From Vulcanimicrobiota bacterium (GTDB lineage Bacteria > Vulcanimicrobiota > Vulcanimicrobiia > Vulcanimicrobiales > Vulcanimicrobiaceae), in contig JAFARW010000170.1 of the NCBI GenBank assembly GCA_019245275.1, forward strand, positions 1 to 16,413: a DNA stretch of 16,413 bases, in the 5' to 3' direction. The notes beneath the pieces are model-generated. The model did no database searches. It was not told the DNA's origin and saw only the letters and a list, made by a program, of their open reading frames with translations. The position numbers were made by a program, and so were the translations under genes. Within the stretch, counting starts at the first letter, position 1; each line of letters opens with the position of its first letter. This document shows, piece after piece, positions 14,908 through 16,413 of this stretch.

Positions 14908-16413
14908 CTATGCGGACAGGTTGTCCGCCCGCTTTAGATGGACCGCAAGAATAGCGATATCTGCAGCAGTGACCCCGGGGATGCGCGAGGCCGCGCCCAG
15001 CGTCCGGGGGCGTTGCCGGCTTAGCTTCTCTCGGGCCTCACGCGAGAGCGCACCGAGCTTTATAAACTCCATCCGTTCGGGGATTTCCAGATGCTCCTCA
15101 CGCCCGGCGCGATCGATCTCGATCTCTTGCCGCCGGACATAGCCTTCATATTTGACCTCGGTTGCGGCGCGCTCGCCGATTTCGCAGGCGACTGGCGGTA
15201 GCCGTTCGGCCACGTCGGCAAAACTGACTTCCGGCCGGCGCAGAGCCTGCGCGATTGTCGTTCCGGCGGCAATCGTTTGCCCTGCGAGCTCGCATTCCGG
15301 CAGCCGCGTGCTCCAGCTGAGAGCGATCGTGCGCTTCAACTGCCGCTGCCGATCTTCAAACGCCGCAAAATCCGCTTCCCCAACGAGGCCCACGTGCCGG
15401 CCGATCGGCGTCAAGCGCGTGTCCGCGTTGTCGTGGCGCAAGACGACTCGATGCTCCGCCCGCGAGGTCAGCATCCGGTATGGCTCGTCAACGCCCTTCG
15501 TGATCAAGTCGTCGATCATCGTGCCGATGTAGGCCTCGCTGCGGGCTAAGCGCAGCGGGTCTTTGCCCTTGGCGCGCAGCGCCGCGTTGACGCCTGCGAC
15601 GAGGCCTTGCGCTGCCGCCTCTTCATAGCCGGACGTGCCGTTCAGCTGTCCGCAGTGGTAGAGCCCGGCGATCCGCCGTGTCTCGAGCGTGTCCCGCAAT
15701 TCCGTCGGCGGCACCATATCGTACTCGACCGCGTAACCGGCCCGAATCATGATGCACTCCTCGAGGCCGGGCAATGTGTGCAGCATCTCCAGCTGGATCT
15801 CCGCCGGCAGCGACGTTGAGAAACCCCCAACATAGAGAGTATTCTCCTCCCATCCCTCAGGCTCGATGAAGATCTGATGGCTCGGGTTGTGCGCAAACTT
15901 GATAACTTTGTCTTCGATTGACGGGCAATAGCGCGGGCCGATGCCCTTGATGAGGTCGAGCCCATAGAGTGGCGATCGGTGCAGGTTGTCGCGCACGAGC
16001 CGGTGCGTTCGTTCGTTTGTAAGCGTGATGTAGCACGGCAGTTGCGGTCCTGGAAATTGCGCCGCGCTGCCGTAGGAGAATGGGAGCGGCACGGGGCTGG
16101 GACATTGTTGCTGCATGCGCTCGCGATCGACCGTCGTCTTATCGATCCGGGGCGGCGTGCCGGTCTTAAGGCGCCGCGTCGGAAATCCAAGCATGCGCAA
16201 CGCTGCCGCGAGACCGATCGCGGGAGGCTCACCGAACCGTCCCTCCGGCTGCACCGTCGAGCCGCGAAACGTCTTTCCGCCAAGAAAGGTCCCGGTCGCA
16301 AGAACTGCCTGGCGTGCGCGGTACGGACGCCCGCCGGCGCAAGAAACGCCGCCAATGGCGCCATTCTCGACGATTAGGTTCTCAACCAGCCCTTGCTGAA
16401 TCGTAACTCCCGG
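14908..16413 (-). CDS. mnmG: tRNA uridine-5-carboxymethylaminomethyl enzyme MnmG (GidA), 5' end beyond window
   Basis: The C-terminal 501 residues are visible; the start lies past base 16413. MnmG is an FAD enzyme that with MnmE adds the cmnm5 group to wobble U34 of some tRNAs. Visible motifs are LATGTFLGGKTFRG, RLKTGTPPRID, GPRYCPSIEDKVIKF (about residue 159 of the fragment), GGFSTSLPAEIQ, the family signature QLNGTSGYEEAAAQG and the helical C-terminal domain ending PGVTAADIAILAVHLKR. Everything visible is intact. A GTG at 16254 is an internal valine, not the start: the upstream frame carries conserved residues to the window edge. It heads, within the window, the long unit that ends at thiD. 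Confidence 0.97.
   Translation of the reverse strand, partial: PGVTIQQGLVENLIVENGAIGGVSCAGGRPYRARQAVLATGTFLGGKTFRGSTVQPEGRFGEPPAIGLAAALRMLGFPTRRLKTGTPPRIDKTTVDRERMQQQCPSPVPLPFSYGSAAQFPGPQLPCYITLTNERTHRLVRDNLHRSPLYGLDLIKGIGPRYCPSIEDKVIKFAHNPSHQIFIEPEGWEENTLYVGGFSTSLPAEIQLEMLHTLPGLEECIMIRAGYAVEYDMVPPTELRDTLETRRIAGLYHCGQLNGTSGYEEAAAQGLVAGVNAALRAKGKDPLRLARSEAYIGTMIDDLITKGVDEPYRMLTSRAEHRVVLRHDNADTRLTPIGRHVGLVGEADFAAFEDRQRQLKRTIALSWSTRLPECELAGQTIAAGTTIAQALRRPEVSFADVAERLPPVACEIGERAATEVKYEGYVRRQEIEIDRAGREEHLEIPERMEFIKLGALSREAREKLSRQRPRTLGAASRIPGVTAADIAILAVHLKRADNLSA

Noticed and set aside
16252..16254. GTG as the mnmG start
   Set aside because: The frame continues to the window edge with conserved MnmG residues (LATGTFLGGKTF), so this is an internal valine.
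1..16413. tRNA, rRNA, CRISPR, IS or phage elements
   Set aside because: No cloverleaf-like segment, spaced short repeats, transposase, integrase or terminal repeats were seen on either strand.

Overview
The window is a gene-dense, GC-rich bacterial chromosome segment with 18 protein genes, no RNA genes and no intergenic gap above about 90 bases. Rod-shape genes (mreD, mrdA) together with an mnmG-rsmG-parA-parB block indicate a rod-shaped bacterium and a region near the replication origin. The phylum cannot be fixed from the sequence alone. The mix of gene families is reminiscent of deep-branching lineages such as Eremiobacterota (WPS-2), but that is a guess from family resemblance. No phage, IS element, CRISPR array or integrase is visible.

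Layout. (1) Positions 1-2014, plus strand: the 3' end of mreD, translationally coupled (ATGA) to mrdA (PBP2). (2) 2011-5624, minus strand: a two-gene unit made of a large protein with six DUF11-like beta-sandwich repeats and, 8 bases downstream, a small membrane-anchored HEAT-like protein. (3) 5710-8055, plus strand: an aminotransferase, a VOC/glyoxalase-fold protein, a two-TM small membrane protein and a GNAT acetyltransferase, closely spaced and probably cotranscribed. (4) 8047-9051, minus strand: trpS. (5) 9115-9426, plus strand: a dual zinc-ribbon protein with a TTG start. (6) 16413 down to 9378, minus strand: one long tightly packed unit, mnmG (5' end outside the window) > rsmG > LAGLIDADG-fold protein > CCA-adding enzyme > parA > parB > thiE > thiD. 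Most junctions in it overlap or are under 10 bases.

How the genes work together. mreD/mrdA build the elongation machinery for peptidoglycan. mnmG, rsmG and the CCA enzyme modify or finish tRNA and rRNA. parA/parB segregate the origin. thiE/thiD make thiamine phosphate and ride at the end of the partition operon.

Most interesting points: a pair of 29-base elements at the rsmG / LAGLIDADG-gene junction carrying parS-type half-sites (TGTTTCAC...GTGAAAC), one of which contains a 13/16 match to the universal parS 16-mer; a standalone LAGLIDADG-fold protein that has lost the catalytic acid, sitting inside the rsmG-parAB block; two genes (rsmG and the GNAT gene) whose family-typical N-terminus is encoded upstream of any ATG/GTG/TTG; and a very large cytoplasm-like DUF11 repeat protein without an export signal.
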